This document shows positions 7,017 through 14,445 of a DNA stretch of 36,039 nucleotides, one piece after another (position 1 is the stretch's first letter; each line of letters begins with the position of its first letter). The stretch is from Oscillospiraceae bacterium (GTDB taxonomy: Bacteria > Bacillota > Clostridia > Oscillospirales > CAG-272): assembly GCA_015063395.1 (NCBI GenBank), contig SVUF01000007.1:1-36039 (forward strand), read 5' to 3'. The position numbers and the translations under genes were made by a program. Below the pieces are notes generated by a model. It searched no databases. It saw only the letters and a program-made list of their open reading frames with translations, and was not told where the DNA came from.

Positions 7017-9200
7017 ATGAAAAACAAACTTCTTACCCTTTTCCTTACTTTTTCAGTTTTTGTCTCTTTCATCAGCTGTTCCAACAGCACCATCAATACA
7101 AAAATCCCTCCAAATTCAGAACCCCCAGGGCTTATCGGAACTGCCACCTCCACCCTTGGCGGATATGAGGATTCCTTCGGCGATGACCTTGAGAACTCCG
7201 AGATCTACAATGGGTATTTTGAAGACGATATTGCTGATATTACCGTTGCCTGTATTTCGGGTACTGCAAACGCTTTTTCAATTGACGGCAGCACCGTTAT
7301 TTTCTCAAATATTTCCGAGGATTCCGTCTATTCGATCAGCGGTAAGCTAAAAGGAAATATAATAATTGATATATCCGAGGATTATAAATTTGAGCTTGAG
7401 CTTCAAGACATTTCCATTGTCAGTGACTTGACAACCCCAATTCTTGTAAAAAACGGTGACAAGGTTTCCATTTGCGCTAAAAACGGATTCACAAATTATA
7501 TATATGACATTAGACAAAAGGTCGATGAGAACGACGAAACTGTCTATTCCTCCGCAGTTTATTCCATGTGCGACCTTGAGCTGTGCGGCAAGGGTGAGCT
7601 GAATATTGTTTCTGAAAACAACAAAGGAGTTCACACAAAGGACGATCTTACAGTCAAGAATCTTTTACTTAACGTAAAATGCGCTGACAACTGCCTTAAG
7701 GGTAATGACAGTGTGACGGTGGAAAGCGGAAGCGCCACTCTTATTGCAACTGCAGGTGACTGCATCAAAACCTCCAACACAAATATTTCCGAAAAAGGCG
7801 TGCAAAGAGGAACGATCTCCATACTTGGCGGTGAACACACTCTTTATGCCGCCTGCGACGGAATTGATGCCTCCTACGATGCTGTCATTGATGGAGACGC
7901 TACAAAATTAACAATATATACCGACAAATATTCCAATTATTCCGAGGACATAACCGTTATTACAGAAGATATAAATTATATTCGCTTTCCAAGCAAGGAC
8001 TATAAATTCTCCGTGAAATACTATAATTCCGATTCGGACTATATTTGGGTGGACGCTGAATACCACTCGAATGTATCGGGAGGAAGAAACAGCTATTATT
8101 ATTACTCCTACCCTAAAAATGAAAACTACTCCAAGGTACAGTTCTTTATCTATTTGTCCGATGCTGAAACTAAAAAAGAGGATACCTGCCTTGTTTCAAC
8201 AGAGCTTTTGACACCAAATGAAGCCTACGATACAATGGCATTTAACATAGATTTCAGCGGTCAGGTAAGCTGCTCTTGGACAAGCTACTCAACCTCAATG
8301 GGCGGTGGCGGCGGAAGACCCGACGGCTTTGGCGGTGGCGGCTTTGGCGGTGGCGGCTTCGGCGGAGGAGGCTTCGGCGGAGGAGGCATGCAAGATGGCA
8401 ACACCGAAAAAAGCGATCATTCCGCAAAGGGCATCAAGGCAGGAAACGAGGTCTTGATCATATCGGGAACGATATCGATCAAAGCCTATGATGATGCAAT
8501 TCATTCAAACAATGAATCAACCCTGGAAAACGGAGAAGCTGCCATGGGAAATATAAATATTCTTGGCGCAACCCTTACTGTTTACAGCAACGATGACGGA
8601 CTTCATGCTGACGGTACACTTAAGATCAGCGGAGGAGACTTGAATATTGTAAACTCATACGAAGGTCTTGAAGGAACAACTGTCGAGATCCTTGGGGGCA
8701 ATATATCCGTAATATCCAAGGATGACGGCATTAATGCAACCGTATCATCGGGTACGGGCGTTGCTGTTTCCGGCGGTACTCTTTATGTTTATGCAAGCGG
8801 TGACGGAATTGACGCCAACAGCCGTTCCTCCTATATGGGTATAGATTTTTCAGGCGGAAGCATTGTTGTCATTACTACTTCAGGAGGAAACTCCGCAATC
8901 GACACCGAACAGGGTTATAAATACAGCGGCGGCTCGGTTCTTGCCATTATGCCAACGGGCGGCATGACAAACGAAGCTACACACTGCCAGAATTTCTCAA
9001 GTGTTGCAACGAGTAAATCCCTCTCCCTTACATCAGGTAATTATCTTTCAATAGAGGTTGATGGCAAGGTTGTGGTTTGCGCGAAAATCCCAACAAATAT
9101 TTCCGCTAAGGTTATTTATCTTGGCTCTGATTCCGCTTCATTCACCACGGATTCCCAAAGTCAATATAATTTTGATTCAAACGGTATATACTTTGGCTGA
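7017..9200 (+). CDS. Cthe_2159-like carbohydrate-binding beta-helix lipoprotein
   Basis: 727 residues. The start has a hydrophobic signal ending FISC-SN, a lipobox with the lipidated Cys at about residue 21, so the protein should be tethered to the outer face of the membrane. Two stretches (about 170-310 and 470-690) consist of short beta-helix rungs with recurring acidic turns such as NDDGLHADG, KDDGINATV and SGDGIDANS. These are typical of the Cthe_2159 (DUF4353-type) family, whose C. thermocellum member is a right-handed beta-helix that binds cellulose and pectic polymers. An insert and a glycine-rich linker (428-458) separate the halves. Genes of this family are often found with CotH, VTC and two-component genes; here only the two-component pair is present. 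Catalytic lyase activity cannot be claimed. Confidence 0.85.
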   Translation: MKNKLLTLFLTFSVFVSFISCSNSTINTKIPPNSEPPGLIGTATSTLGGYEDSFGDDLENSEIYNGYFEDDIADITVACISGTANAFSIDGSTVIFSNISEDSVYSISGKLKGNIIIDISEDYKFELELQDISIVSDLTTPILVKNGDKVSICAKNGFTNYIYDIRQKVDENDETVYSSAVYSMCDLELCGKGELNIVSENNKGVHTKDDLTVKNLLLNVKCADNCLKGNDSVTVESGSATLIATAGDCIKTSNTNISEKGVQRGTISILGGEHTLYAACDGIDASYDAVIDGDATKLTIYTDKYSNYSEDITVITEDINYIRFPSKDYKFSVKYYNSDSDYIWVDAEYHSNVSGGRNSYYYYSYPKNENYSKVQFFIYLSDAETKKEDTCLVSTELLTPNEAYDTMAFNIDFSGQVSCSWTSYSTSMGGGGGRPDGFGGGGFGGGGFGGGGFGGGGMQDGNTEKSDHSAKGIKAGNEVLIISGTISIKAYDDAIHSNNESTLENGEAAMGNINILGATLTVYSNDDGLHADGTLKISGGDLNIVNSYEGLEGTTVEILGGNISVISKDDGINATVSSGTGVAVSGGTLYVYASGDGIDANSRSSYMGIDFSGGSIVVITTSGGNSAIDTEQGYKYSGGSVLAIMPTGGMTNEATHCQNFSSVATSKSLSLTSGNYLSIEVDGKVVVCAKIPTNISAKVIYLGSDSASFTTDSQSQYNFDSNGIYFG
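8325..8384 (+). repeat. Four tandem 15-bp repeats encoding GFGGG
   Basis: Four adjacent 15-bp units (8325-8339, 8340-8354, 8355-8369, 8370-8384) encode GFGGG four times within the glycine-rich linker. Units 1-2 are identical to each other, and units 3-4 are identical to each other but use different codons (TTC, GGA). This points to two separate duplication steps. The linker probably gives a flexible joint between the two beta-helix segments. Confidence 0.9.
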
Positions 9201-9201
9201 C

Positions 9202-9244
9202 AAAAAAGGATCTTCCTCTTACAAAAGAGGTTGATCCTTTTTTT
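9202..9244. terminator. Bidirectional intrinsic terminator after the beta-helix protein gene
   Basis: The stem pairs AAAAAAGGATC with GATCCTTTTTT, with an inner CCTCT/AGAGG stem, just after the stop at 9200 and ending in seven T on the plus strand. The A-run at 9202-9207 gives a T-run on the minus strand, so it can also serve the convergent gene ending at 9243. Confidence 0.9.
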
Positions 9245-9611
9245 ATTTGTTGTTCATTATCCTTTCGCTGAGCTTTAATATCTCATCAGCATATTTCCTT
9301 TTGCGATGATTCATCAGGCTTTTATGAATTGGATAGTTTGTAATTGCAAGGAGCATTCCCACAACACCGATTATAATTCCGGGGATCATCATATCTCCAA
9401 GGCCAAGCATTGCGGGAAGTTCAGTCATTACAAGACTCATTCCCGTTCCTATTATAATTGCGCTCAAGCTGCCGAATACATATGAAAATATGTTTACAGG
9501 ACGCTTAACCTTTTTGTCGAGCTGACGGAGTGCGTCAAGCTCACTTGCTTCTTTTTCCATGTACTGTGTACGGATCTTCTGTGCCATAAACTGCTGATCA
9601 TTCTTATTCAT
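9243..9611 (-). CDS. Small protein with two membrane segments, unknown function
   Basis: 122 residues from the ATG at 9611, which has GAGG upstream. The open frame continues upstream to 9737 but would overlap the preceding gene, so the shorter start is preferred. The first 38 residues are charged and probably cytoplasmic (KIRTQYMEKEASELDALRQL is helical). Two hydrophobic segments follow (about 40-62 and 72-92), then a basic C-terminal helix. I recognise the pattern as a conserved clostridial small membrane protein, but no activity is known to me. It lies 10 bases downstream of the gene for an 11-residue-repeat protein, so the two probably form one transcript and may act together at the membrane. 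Confidence 0.75.
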   Translation of the reverse strand: MNKNDQQFMAQKIRTQYMEKEASELDALRQLDKKVKRPVNIFSYVFGSLSAIIIGTGMSLVMTELPAMLGLGDMMIPGIIIGVVGMLLAITNYPIHKSLMNHRKRKYADEILKLSERIMNNK

Positions 9612-9621
9612 AATTAAAACC

Positions 9622-9846
9622 TCACAAATCAATTGTTTTTTTATTAAGTCTTTCTTTGGCTTCCTCAACACTTTCGCCCTCTTTTGCAAAAAGCACCTCA
9701 ACACATTTGTCGCTGACCTTTTCAAAGCCTTCAACAACCCCTGTTTCGATTTTCTTGTAGCCTTCCACTACACCGTTTTCGATTTTCTTGTAGCCCTCTG
9801 TTACCTTCCCAGCAATCTTATCGTTTGTATCTGCCGTCTTTTTCAT
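9622..9846 (-). CDS. Small 11-residue-repeat (apolipoprotein/LEA-like) protein
   Basis: 74 residues with three consecutive 11-residue repeats from about residue 15: VTEGYKKIENG, VVEGYKKIETG and VVEGFEKVSDK. They are followed by a KEGESVEEAKERL helix. Eleven-residue amphipathic repeats are characteristic of helices that lie on lipid surfaces or of LEA-type stress proteins. There is no signal peptide or membrane segment. AAAGGAG precedes the start. A TATAAT is present about 35 bases upstream on the minus strand without a convincing -35 box. It is the first gene of a two-gene unit with the two-TM protein. Surface association with the inner membrane is an inference. Confidence 0.75.
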   Translation of the reverse strand: MKKTADTNDKIAGKVTEGYKKIENGVVEGYKKIETGVVEGFEKVSDKCVEVLFAKEGESVEEAKERLNKKTIDL

Positions 9847-10036
9847 TTCCGTTCTCCTTTACTTTTTATGACTATATTATATTTTTCTTTGTTTTCGATT
9901 TTTTTGTAAAATGTTAAAGAAATGTTAGAAAGAAAAATTTGAGTAAAAAAGTAATCTTGAAAAAGCATCAAAAGCCACAACTTATACCTGACTCCACACA
10001 AGAGGGACTTTGTGATTAATCAATTATCTATAAAAT

Positions 10037-10080
10037 AAAGGAGCTATAAAAAACTCGGTTTGAGTTTTTACAGCCCCTTT
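10037..10080 (-). terminator. Hairpin of the GGAGCTGTAAAAA terminator family, copy 1
   Basis: The inverted repeat has arms at about 10037-10056 and 10062-10080 with a short loop. On the minus strand it is followed by TTTATTTTAT. It sits 14 bases downstream of the stop of the broken gene at 10094, so it was probably that gene's terminator. It shares its stem sequence with the hairpins at 13139 and 17305. Confidence 0.65.
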
Positions 10081-10093
10081 GTTTAAATCATTT

Positions 10094-10331
10094 TTACTTT
10101 GATAACTCTTCAAGCTTCTGTACTACATTCTTGAATCTTTCGATATTTCTTATACCGTCATATCGCTTGCTCTCAAGGCGGTCAAGCATATAATATGCGC
10201 TTGTATGTTGACAATCCTCTTCAAAATCATCATCATTTTCGGGATAAGGATCGTTGAGTTTTGTGTTTGACTTAATACGATCTTATAGTAACGTACAAAT
10301 GTAAATAGGTTAAAATACCGTTTGGCTTCAT
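10094..10331 (-). pseudogene. Broken small gene, probable frameshift
   Basis: A 62-codon minus-strand frame (10282-10094) ends in TAA and looks like real protein: acidic DPYPENDDDFEED, then the charged helix YYMLDRLESKRYDG and a final helix. It begins directly after a stop codon (10285-10283) and has no start near its N-terminus. In a different frame an ATG at 10331 opens MKPNGILTYLHLYVTI and reaches this point, so removing one A near 10283 would give one 78-residue protein. A family terminator follows the stop. No good ribosome site precedes 10331. The product is not recognised. The rest of the 9847-10392 gap is AT-rich and holds only the hairpins listed here. Confidence 0.5.
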
Positions 10332-10339
10332 ATTAAGCC

Positions 10340-10387
10340 AATAACTCCCGAAGAACCTTGAAAATTCCTCGGGGGTTACTTTTTATT
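10340..10387 (+). terminator. Hairpin with T-run next to the SdpI-family gene
   Basis: TAACTCCCGAAGAA (from 10342) pairs with TTCCTCGGGGGTTA (to 10378), allowing G-T pairs, and is followed by CTTTTTATT on the plus strand. It lies directly after the stop of the minus-strand gene at 10393. The T-run favours plus-strand termination, so its role for the minus-strand gene is uncertain. Confidence 0.5.
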
Positions 10388-10392
10388 ATAAT

Positions 10393-10770
10393 TTATCTGC
10401 GCGTTCCATCATCGTTGAAGCTTCTTTTCAGCGCATTTTCCGTTGGGAAAATAGATGCTATCAACGCCACCAGCTGGAGCATACATATTACCGTTCCGAC
10501 TATCCCTATTGTATCCTCGCTTTTGTTATAAAAGGGGATCAGTATTACAACTGATGGGATCAGGGAAATCCAGCCTATTTTCCACCAAAGCCTTCCGCAA
10601 AAATCGTGGGCAAATTTCCATGTATCCATGTTTTTCATGGATCTTGTTGTTCTATATCCGTATATTGCATTTATTTTCTGAGGGCAGTGCTTCCACATTA
10701 TTCTTCCTGCAATTATTAAAATAATGGGGATTATTAAGTTACATACCATTGTAAACCACCAAAACCACAT
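10393..10770 (-). CDS. SdpI-family membrane protein
   Basis: 125 residues from the ATG at 10770. The frame also allows a TTG at 10776, but GGAGG at 10779-10783 leaves only two bases to that TTG and eight to the ATG, so the ATG is chosen. Three hydrophobic segments (about 5-25, 67-86 and 92-113) surround the conserved cytoplasmic block NAIYGYRTTRSMKN...W, the hallmark of the SdpI/YhfL-type domain. SdpI of Bacillus subtilis is the immunity and signalling protein for the SDP toxin, but that protein is larger. Short stand-alone SdpI-domain proteins like this are common and of unknown role, and no SdpC-like toxin gene is visible here. It is the last gene of the operon starting at 13056. Confidence 0.82.
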   Translation of the reverse strand: MWFWWFTMVCNLIIPIILIIAGRIMWKHCPQKINAIYGYRTTRSMKNMDTWKFAHDFCGRLWWKIGWISLIPSVVILIPFYNKSEDTIGIVGTVICMLQLVALIASIFPTENALKRSFNDDGTRR

Positions 10771-10794
10771 AGCCAATGCCTCCTACAAATTCTT

Positions 10795-12555
10795 TTATTT
10801 TGAAAACCTTAAGGTTCTGTATTCTCCGTCAAGATAAATATTTTCAACTGTGATGCTTTCCAATTCTTCGGGAATTAAACAGTTTGATCTGTATCCGTTC
10901 TCCGTAAAGTCTATCCCGAGAAGTCCATCGGTTATTACTCTGCAAAAAAGCGCGCTTTCACCACTCAGATGGCGCATATTGTATTCGGGATATGCCTCCA
11001 CAGCATAGGGTACACGGTCTCCAAGAAGTCTTGTTTGTGAATATTCCTTCAGCTTTTCAAAGGCTTTTTCCGTTTTTCCGCCTCTGAAAAGTGCGGATAT
11101 ATAGTAAAGAGCGCTTCTGTCCCACATAATATTTTCTCCCTCCGTGGACCTGACACTGCCTTCATTCCACAGCTTTTCGTCTATGGACCTTAAGGTATCC
11201 TCCGCTCTGTCGGTTATACCCATATATATCGGCAGACAGTTCCAAGCTCTTATGGCGTCGCATCCCTTATGGTAATGATATGTGTTATATCCCGAAACCT
11301 CACCTCCAAAGTATTTTTCAATACTTTCCGAAAGCTTGCTTCTTATCTCAAGGACCTCATTTGCCTTTTGGGTATTTCCCTGCTTCTTCAATATGATGGC
11401 ATAGTATCCAAGTCCCCCGTAGCTCAGGCTTTGTGTATTCAGATTTATACCCGATGATATTCTGTTTTCAAGCTCGTCGGTATTGGAAAATACTACTCCG
11501 TCACTATTAATATTACACTTTATATACTCATAACACCAATCCAGCAATTTTATCCGCCTTTCGTCAGGCATTATACCCCTTGTAAGAAAATATCTGCAGT
11601 TGCCATATAAAAACATTGAGGCATCTCCGCGGTCCCCTGCTCCGTTCCAGAAATCCGTTGCCTCTGATATAATACTGCTGGGAATTGGACGGTATTCGTC
11701 AGTCATATAGGGCTCAAACCAGATCTGCGCGTTTTCGGCAGCTTCGTTTAATATTTTGTCCCCCGTAAAAGCAAACCACGGAGTTGAATATTCACTTTGG
11801 TCATTACACCATATGGCAGCATAATAATTTGTACCCCCGGGAGAATGTACACGTCCTGCGGAGGTTTTGAATATACTTTCTCCTGCCCGAAGCTTTGCAA
11901 AGGCAAACATAGTATCTATAATATCATCTCCTGATGAAAGGTCGCATACATCCTGAAGCTCCTTTACCCTTGCATATCTTTTTTCAAGTGAATTTTCCTC
12001 AAACACTGCCTCGCTGTTTGCAAATCGGGTTATAAATGAAAAGATTACTTTAAAGGTCTCGCCTTTTTTTATTGACCTTGGAGCTATGTCCGCATAGATC
12101 TCCGAATATACATATCCGCGGCAACAAAGGGTCGTATTTATTCTTCTGTATTCTTTATACTCGGGAATATAGTCCTCCTCTGAATTGTTGGTGATCTCCA
12201 CAATTTCATAAAAGGCAGGACAGGTTGTTGATGGATAAAAGCGATGTACTATACTGAGTTCATTTGTTCTTGAACGGACACACAGCACTCCGTCAAGCTC
12301 AACCTTTTCAAATGCCTCCTTGCCAAAATCAATTACGGGTCCATCAAATTGAACCTTATATGAGGACTGTGTCACATCGGGGTGAGTTCTGAACAGGGGA
12401 TATATCAAGTATCTCTCAAAGCTAACGACCCCGTCCTTGACTCCGTAAGCGATGATTCCCGAAACCTGTTCTCCGCTCATTTCAATGTCATCGCGGTGTC
12501 CTTCAAAATTTGTTGAGGCTATTTTCCTCTTTGTTTCTTCTATGTACCAGCGCAT
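10795..12555 (-). CDS. Six-hairpin glycosidase-like protein, cytoplasmic
   Basis: 586 residues with no signal peptide. The first 200 residues look like a beta-sandwich, including the LDGVLCVRSRTNELSIVHRFYPS strands. From about 215 on there are repeated amphipathic helices with glycosidase-like loops: GGTNYYAAIWCNDQSEY, WNGAGDRGDASMF, and the tryptophan-rich RAWNCLPIYMG and EGENIMWDRSALYY. This is the layout of (alpha/alpha)6 six-hairpin glycosidases such as rhamnosidase- or glucosidase-type enzymes. I cannot assign a GH family or substrate. Acidic residues in CNDQSEY and GAGDRGD are candidates for catalysis, by inference only. A GGAGGAG ribosome site precedes the ATG, nine bases after the stop of the kinase gene upstream. 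Confidence 0.7.
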   Translation of the reverse strand: MRWYIEETKRKIASTNFEGHRDDIEMSGEQVSGIIAYGVKDGVVSFERYLIYPLFRTHPDVTQSSYKVQFDGPVIDFGKEAFEKVELDGVLCVRSRTNELSIVHRFYPSTTCPAFYEIVEITNNSEEDYIPEYKEYRRINTTLCCRGYVYSEIYADIAPRSIKKGETFKVIFSFITRFANSEAVFEENSLEKRYARVKELQDVCDLSSGDDIIDTMFAFAKLRAGESIFKTSAGRVHSPGGTNYYAAIWCNDQSEYSTPWFAFTGDKILNEAAENAQIWFEPYMTDEYRPIPSSIISEATDFWNGAGDRGDASMFLYGNCRYFLTRGIMPDERRIKLLDWCYEYIKCNINSDGVVFSNTDELENRISSGINLNTQSLSYGGLGYYAIILKKQGNTQKANEVLEIRSKLSESIEKYFGGEVSGYNTYHYHKGCDAIRAWNCLPIYMGITDRAEDTLRSIDEKLWNEGSVRSTEGENIMWDRSALYYISALFRGGKTEKAFEKLKEYSQTRLLGDRVPYAVEAYPEYNMRHLSGESALFCRVITDGLLGIDFTENGYRSNCLIPEELESITVENIYLDGEYRTLRFSK

Positions 12556-12564
12556 AGCTCCTCC

Positions 12565-13056
12565 TTATTTTTCATAGTCCTGCAAGTATAGTTCTGACTC
12601 TTCTCTATTTTTGAACACGTAAATTTTTTTGTTCCCAAAGCGATTTAGCAACTCAAGTATTTTCGGTCTTGATTTTGTTGAAAATTCCGTTACAAATTGG
12701 GCAAATTCCTCATCAAGCTCCTTTTCAACCCATGGCATATCCTCCCGCTTATGACCGACCCTTTCCTTGATCCCCTCAAGACAGGTCTGTGTCGGATAAT
12801 CAAGAAAGAAAACCGTATCTGCTTTTTCAAGTCTTGTTTCCATGGTTCTCAAATAGTTGCCGTCAATTATCCACAAATCCCTTGACAAAATCTCCGAAAG
12901 CTTTTTATCAAACTCTTCACGACTTAGTGTTGTTCTGTCCTCTTTATGAAAGACCATATCAAGATAGTACAGCGGAAGCTCAGTTAAACCATGAAGCCTT
13001 CTTGCAAAGGTACTTTTTCCGCTTCCGGGACAGCCAATGATCAATACTTTTTTCAT
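12565..13056 (-). CDS. P-loop kinase-like ATPase (adenylate kinase/FlaR type)
   Basis: 163 residues. The Walker A motif GCPGSGKST is at residues 8-16 directly after the first strand. LPLYYLDMVFH and the WIIDGNYLRT block (about 92-101) are typical of the small FlaR/topology-modulation branch of adenylate-kinase-like P-loop proteins. KADTVFFLDYP is the Walker B-like strand, and the arginine-rich lid segment IKERVGHKRED follows. The true substrate of this branch is generally not known. It is the first gene of a three-gene unit with the glycosidase-like and SdpI-like genes and has its own consensus promoter. Confidence 0.8.
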   Translation of the reverse strand: MKKVLIIGCPGSGKSTFARRLHGLTELPLYYLDMVFHKEDRTTLSREEFDKKLSEILSRDLWIIDGNYLRTMETRLEKADTVFFLDYPTQTCLEGIKERVGHKREDMPWVEKELDEEFAQFVTEFSTKSRPKILELLNRFGNKKIYVFKNREESELYLQDYEK

Positions 13057-13092
13057 GTTTTGTTACTTCTCCTAAGTGTAATACACAATAAA

Positions 13093-13121
13093 ATGATACC
13101 TCAAAACCATGGATCTGTCAA
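13093..13121 (-). promoter_or_regulatory. Promoter of the kinase/glycosidase/SdpI operon
   Basis: Minus strand TTGACA (13121-13116), 17-base spacer, TATCAT (13098-13093), 36 bases upstream of the start at 13056. Confidence 0.75.
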
Positions 13122-13124
13122 CCC

Positions 13125-13172
13125 GAAAAAGAAAAATAGAGCTGTAAAAATCAAGATCGATCCTTACAGCTC
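13125..13172 (-). terminator. Terminator of the hisS operon (GGAGCTGTAAAAA family, copy 2)
   Basis: GAGCTGTAA and TTACAGCTC arms span 13139-13172, with further pairing around GATCGATC in the loop. On the minus strand a TATTTTTCTTTTT run follows (13138-13126). It lies 9 bases after the stop of the PLP lyase gene. Confidence 0.85.
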
Positions 13173-13180
13173 CGATATAT

Positions 13181-14434
13181 TTACTTTTTTTCCATTACAT
13201 TCAAAAGTCTCTGTGCCGCGCTGAGTATTCCAAGCTTGCCGCTTTCATATGTAAGTGCGCCTTGGAAGTATACATTATACGGCTCCTTCATGGGTCCGTC
13301 GGCGGAAAGCTCAATTGAAGCTCCGCTGACAAATGTTCCTGCTGCCATAATGACCTTATGCTGATATCCGGGCATGTCCCATGGCTCAGGGGTCAAGTGA
13401 GCATCAATGGGAGATCCTGCCTGTATGCCCTCACAAAAGGCACAAAGGTACTCCGGCTTATTAAGTGTTACCATCTGAATAATGTCATATCTTGGAGCAT
13501 TATATGAAGGCTCAACGAAAAAGCCCAGCTTTTCAAAAATATATGCCGCAAGACAAGCTGTTTTCAGTGCTTGGCACACTGTATGAGGTGCATAGAAAAA
13601 CCCTTTATAAAGGCTCTTATTTTGATTTATTGACGCCCCTACCTCAAGACCGACACCAACTGTAGTGAGTCTATAGGATGCAAGCTCGACTGCCTTGGCG
13701 CTTCCTGCAAGATAGCCGCCACACTCTGCCATACCGCCACCGGGATTCTTGATGAGGGAGCCTGCCATAAGGTCAACTCCCACTGCAGTGGGCTCAAGCT
13801 CCTCTACAAATTCGCCGTAGCAATTGTCAACATAAATATATGCGTCGCTTCTTGCTTTTACAAATTTTACAAGCTCTCCGATCTTCTTAACCGACAGTGT
13901 CTTTCTGTTAAGATACCCCTTTGATCTTTGGATAAACACTACCTTGACGTCTTTTGTAAGCTCTTTTTCAATGGCTTCATAATCAAAATCACCATCTTGT
14001 GTAAGCTCCGTCTGACGGTAGGACACACCAAAATCACGAAGGGATCCATCACCCTTGTTTCCGACTATGCCAATGACCTCCTCAAGAGTATCATAAGGCT
14101 TTCCCGCAACGGACAAAAGGGTGTCTCCCGGTCTTAAAAGGCCGTAAAGACCAATGGCAATCGCCTGTGTTCCGTTTACAATATTATGTCTTACAAACGC
14201 CGCTTCTGCGCCAAACACATCTGCGTAGATAAGATCAAGGGTGTCGCGTCCGCGATCTCCATAACCATATCCGCTTGTAGGTGCAAAATATGTTTCATTT
14301 ACCGTGTGCTTTGCAAAAGAGTTCATCACCTTTACAGTATTTTTATATGAGATCTCCTCAAGCTCCTTGAATTTATCAGAAAGAGCCGCTTCCGCCTCTG
14401 CACACAGTCTAAAAAGATTTTCGCTTATATTCAT
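13181..14434 (-). CDS. PLP-dependent lyase, aluminium-resistance/methionine gamma-lyase-like family
   Basis: 417 residues, the expected size of the COG4100 branch of fold-type I PLP enzymes (YnbB-like, often called aluminium resistance protein or methionine gamma-lyase family). The PLP-binding lysine is in LMAGSLIKNPGGGMAECGG, and the preceding IYVDNCYGEFVEE supplies the conserved Asp that contacts the pyridine nitrogen. The N-terminal SGYGYGDRGRDTLD block and the C-terminal MAAGTFVSGASIELSADGPM are also typical. The physiological reaction is not settled in this family; cystathionine or methionine C-S lyase activity is inferred from homology. It is the last gene of the hisS operon, 11 bases after the M42 peptidase gene. 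Confidence 0.88.
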   Translation of the reverse strand: MNISENLFRLCAEAEAALSDKFKELEEISYKNTVKVMNSFAKHTVNETYFAPTSGYGYGDRGRDTLDLIYADVFGAEAAFVRHNIVNGTQAIAIGLYGLLRPGDTLLSVAGKPYDTLEEVIGIVGNKGDGSLRDFGVSYRQTELTQDGDFDYEAIEKELTKDVKVVFIQRSKGYLNRKTLSVKKIGELVKFVKARSDAYIYVDNCYGEFVEELEPTAVGVDLMAGSLIKNPGGGMAECGGYLAGSAKAVELASYRLTTVGVGLEVGASINQNKSLYKGFFYAPHTVCQALKTACLAAYIFEKLGFFVEPSYNAPRYDIIQMVTLNKPEYLCAFCEGIQAGSPIDAHLTPEPWDMPGYQHKVIMAAGTFVSGASIELSADGPMKEPYNVYFQGALTYESGKLGILSAAQRLLNVMEKK

Positions 14435-14445
14435 TCTATCCCCGC

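Noticed and set aside
8298-8390. Repeat cluster considered as a CRISPR-like array
   Set aside because: The repeats are directly adjacent, have no spacers and are in frame within a glycine-rich linker.
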